A stretch of DNA of 64,000 nucleotides from positions 6,771,703-6,835,702 of the forward strand of contig CP016211.1 of the NCBI GenBank assembly GCA_001931535.1. Direction: 5' to 3'. The position numbers and the translations under genes were made by a program. This document shows, piece by piece, positions 62,174 through 64,000 of this stretch (position 1 is the stretch's first letter; every line of letters starts with the position of its first letter). The notes under the pieces were generated by a model that did no database searches, was not told the origin of the DNA, and worked only from the letters and a program-made list of their open reading frames with translations. This DNA is from Minicystis rosea (GTDB lineage: Bacteria > Myxococcota_A > Polyangia > Polyangiales > Polyangiaceae).

Positions 62174-62964
62174 GCCGGATCGCCCCCGCCGTCCACCAGC
62201 GCCTCGATGCGGCGGCGCTCGTGCCCGAAAATGCCGACGACGATGTCGCGACCGCGCAGGATCTCCGCGCGCACGAAGCCGCCCGGCGCATACCACGGCG
62301 CCACGTGCGCGGGCGCCGTGGCGCCGGGGAGCGCACCGACCGCCGCGCCGAAGCGCGCCGCGAACGAGCGCGCGAGCGCAGCAATCAACCGATCCTCGAG
62401 CTGCTGCCGCCCCTTCGCGGTGGCGCCGAGCACGGCGGCGTCGAGCCGCTCGAGCCGCGCGGCCTCGGGCCCGAGCGCGACCAACATGGGGACCAGCTCC
62501 TCGCGGAGCGTGCCGAGCTCGAAGCGCACCCGATCGAGGCTCCGCGAGATCAGATCCGCGCACGGCCCCCACACGGCATCGATGGCCGTGGTGAGCGCGC
62601 GCCCGCGGCGATCGATGAGCGCGCCGCTGTCGATGAGAATGGTCACGAGCTCCTCGGCCGAAGGGATCTTGTACCGGCGCACGAAAGGATCGGCGAACGT
62701 GCGCGCGAGGTCGTCGCGGGCCGTATCGAGCCGCTCGACGGCGAAGGCCCGAAGCCGCGCGCGTGCCGCCGGATCCACCGGCGCCCCCGCAGGTCGCGGG
62801 CGATCGAGGATCGAGAGCCGCTGCGCCAGCTCGACGCTGCCTCGCAGATCCATCATCCGCGCGAGGAACGCCGCCGGATCCGGCGCGCCCATGGAATCGG
62901 GCACGGCGGCATCGGCGAGCCCCTTCGCCGCGACCGTCAGCGGGCCTACCCCGAGCTGCACCAT
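62170..62964 (-). CDS. DUF3348-like protein, first gene of the stator-like operon
   Basis: 264 aa, soluble, helical. Key region FADPFVRRYKIPSAEELVTILIDSGALIDRRG, then ADLISRSLDRVRFELGTLREELVPMLVALGPEAARLERLDAAVLGATAKGRQQLEDRLIAALARSFAARFG, which fits DUF3348 as I know it (long helices ending in a RxLL-x-VP-x-LxxRF type motif). C-terminal ~45 residues contain WYAPGGFVRAEILRGRDIVVGIFG. Presumed cytoplasmic partner of the stator. ATG 62964 preferred; longer frame upstream is Arg-rich noise. Stop overlaps the DUF802 start by 4 bp. Confidence 0.78.
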   Translation of the reverse strand: MVQLGVGPLTVAAKGLADAAVPDSMGAPDPAAFLARMMDLRGSVELAQRLSILDRPRPAGAPVDPAARARLRAFAVERLDTARDDLARTFADPFVRRYKIPSAEELVTILIDSGALIDRRGRALTTAIDAVWGPCADLISRSLDRVRFELGTLREELVPMLVALGPEAARLERLDAAVLGATAKGRQQLEDRLIAALARSFAARFGAAVGALPGATAPAHVAPWYAPGGFVRAEILRGRDIVVGIFGHERRRIEALVDGGGDPA

Positions 62965-63178
62965 CGAATGCACGGCGCCGCGTGTTAGTTGCCGCGGTCG
63001 CGGCCGACAAGCCTTTCCTCGCGGGGGCGAGGCTCCGCGCCGAACCGCGATCGGACGGCGCCCGACAGCGGCCGGGCGAACACGGACACGCGCTCGGGCG
63101 GCACTTTCCCGCGATGCCGTATTTCGAGCGAGCTCGACCGACGAAGCGAGCCGCAATCGTCGGAAAGCGCCGTGACGG

Positions 63179-64000
63179 CTACCGCTTGCCCGCGAGCACG
63201 AACAGCGTCGAGCAATACTTCCCGCCGCGCATCCCCAGATCGTCCTTGAGTTGGCAGATGCGCATCGCGCGGGCCTTGGCCGCGTCGTCCTTGCTCACGA
63301 TGGCCTTCATCGCCACGCGATCGGCGTGCTGCCCGAGCACTTGCTTCGGCGAGCCCGGGAGCGCGTCCTTCTTCGCCACGAGCGCCTCGTAGACGCGCTC
63401 CGAGACCTCGTCCGGACGCGACCACGTCATCGTCGACGCGCAGACCGCGGTCGCGTAGGCGTCCTCGATCTTCTTGCTGGAAGCCGTGTCCTTGCAGGGC
63501 AAATCCGCGACCACCAGATCGGCGCTCTCCAGCGCGCTCTTCGCCACGCGCTCGAGGAGCGCGGCCGCATCCATCCCCGCCGTGTCCGCCGGCGAGATCG
63601 ATCCGGCCGCGAGGTGCTCCGCCAGCGCCTCGCACTGCGCCGCGTGCGCGGCCTTTCGCTGCTCCGCCTCGCGCCGCTCGGCCTCGCGCTTCTCCTGCTC
63701 GGCGCGCGCCTCTGCCTCGCGCCGTTTCACCGCTTCGCAAGCGGCCTTCCGCTCGTCCGCGAGCTTCTGCTGCTCGCTCGACGCGCGCGCCAAGTCATCC
63801 GGATTAATGGCCACCGCCGTGCACGGATCGGTCGCCGCGAGCGCCTCGCCGACGCGGGCCCGCACCGCGTGGATCCAAATCACCACCCCGATCGCGGACG
63901 CGCACACCACCCCGGCGGCACCGATGATCGCCACGCGTTGCATGCGGCGGCGCCGGTAGGCGCGGGCCAGCACACCGCCGTCACCGATGAGCTCGCTGCA
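63179..64000 (-). CDS. Membrane-anchored coiled-coil protein (5' end outside window)
   Basis: The frame is open to the window edge, so the start may lie beyond 64000 (a GTG at 63973 is the first internal option). Basic patch AYRRRRMQR, membrane helix VAIIGAAGVVCASAIGVVIWI, then an Arg/Glu/Ala coiled coil (KRREAEARAEQEKREAERRE) and a C-terminal helical domain with paired Cys (ADLPCKDTAS, TAVCASTMT, RICQLKDD, KYCSTLFVL). No family recognised. It is upstream of and on the same strand as the stator-like operon, separated by 214 bp, so cotranscription is possible. Confidence 0.7.
   Translation of the reverse strand, partial: CSELIGDGGVLARAYRRRRMQRVAIIGAAGVVCASAIGVVIWIHAVRARVGEALAATDPCTAVAINPDDLARASSEQQKLADERKAACEAVKRREAEARAEQEKREAERREAEQRKAAHAAQCEALAEHLAAGSISPADTAGMDAAALLERVAKSALESADLVVADLPCKDTASSKKIEDAYATAVCASTMTWSRPDEVSERVYEALVAKKDALPGSPKQVLGQHADRVAMKAIVSKDDAAKARAMRICQLKDDLGMRGGKYCSTLFVLAGKR

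Noticed and set aside
58679..63010. Treating the whole 1,443-aa frame as one protein
   Set aside because: The first ~280 residues are Arg-rich shadow of the DUF3348-like gene; the coupled ATG at 62173 begins a proper membrane helix.
60881..63175. Long plus-strand frame opposite the DUF802 gene
   Set aside because: The opposite strand has coherent membrane helices, motifs and overlap-coupled neighbours; this frame is an Arg/Ala-rich shadow.

Overview
This 64 kb window is very GC-rich and densely coded. It looks like chromosomal DNA of a large-genome myxobacterium of the order Polyangiales (Sorangium/Polyangium-like). Three things point there: many lipoproteins with Ser/Thr/Gly-rich linkers after the lipobox, a MYXO-CTERM-type C-terminal anchor, and Hanks-type kinases fused to or placed beside PEGA and formylglycine-generating-enzyme (FGE)-like domains. 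I see no tRNA, rRNA, CRISPR array, transposase or integrase.

Layout. 1-7.3 kb: a truncated lipoprotein, a PHP-domain phosphoesterase, unknown proteins, an FKBP lipoprotein, a GNAT and an FHA protein. 7.4-12.3 kb: a kinase-PEGA-FGE fusion, a 43-bp tandem repeat array and a glycosyltransferase. 12.3-21 kb: a 1,136-aa membrane protein of unknown family, a methyltransferase/MFS pair, a GH113-like hydrolase, a Cys-rich lipoprotein and an NTF2-like protein. 21-28 kb: a degenerate membrane sulfatase, two FGE-like proteins, an SH3 protein, guanine deaminase and an orphan T6SS Hcp. 28-36.6 kb: GH75 chitosanase-like lipoprotein, GH13 enzyme, GNAT, transglutaminase, roadblock-like protein, a MITE-like element, an AurF-like di-iron protein with a coupled 100-aa gene, and a NUDIX hydrolase. 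36.7-46 kb: a MYXO-CTERM surface protein and an arabinan locus (two GH43 endo-arabinanases and two LamG lipoproteins, one frameshifted). 46-57 kb: a PEGA protein and kinase pair, a TPR protein, an epimerase, a methyltransferase, a lipoprotein, NAD-malic enzyme and an RRM protein. 57.3-63 kb: a tightly overlapping four-gene operon of the DUF3348 - DUF802 - OmpA/MotB - DUF2894 type. Its MotA/ExbB-like and MotB-like partners suggest an ion-driven stator resembling the ZorA/ZorB core of Zorya. 63.2-64 kb: a truncated membrane protein.

Non-coding structure is rich: dispersed intergenic elements that begin right after stop codons, near-palindromic 20-mers at gene ends that also appear inside a coding region, tandem hairpin terminators, a 95-bp tandem duplication upstream of the arabinan genes, and a 26-bp direct repeat bracketing the Hcp segment. 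The best candidate for an incompletely described system is the stator-like operon at 57.3-63 kb.

All family assignments come from motif recognition by eye; no database search was run.
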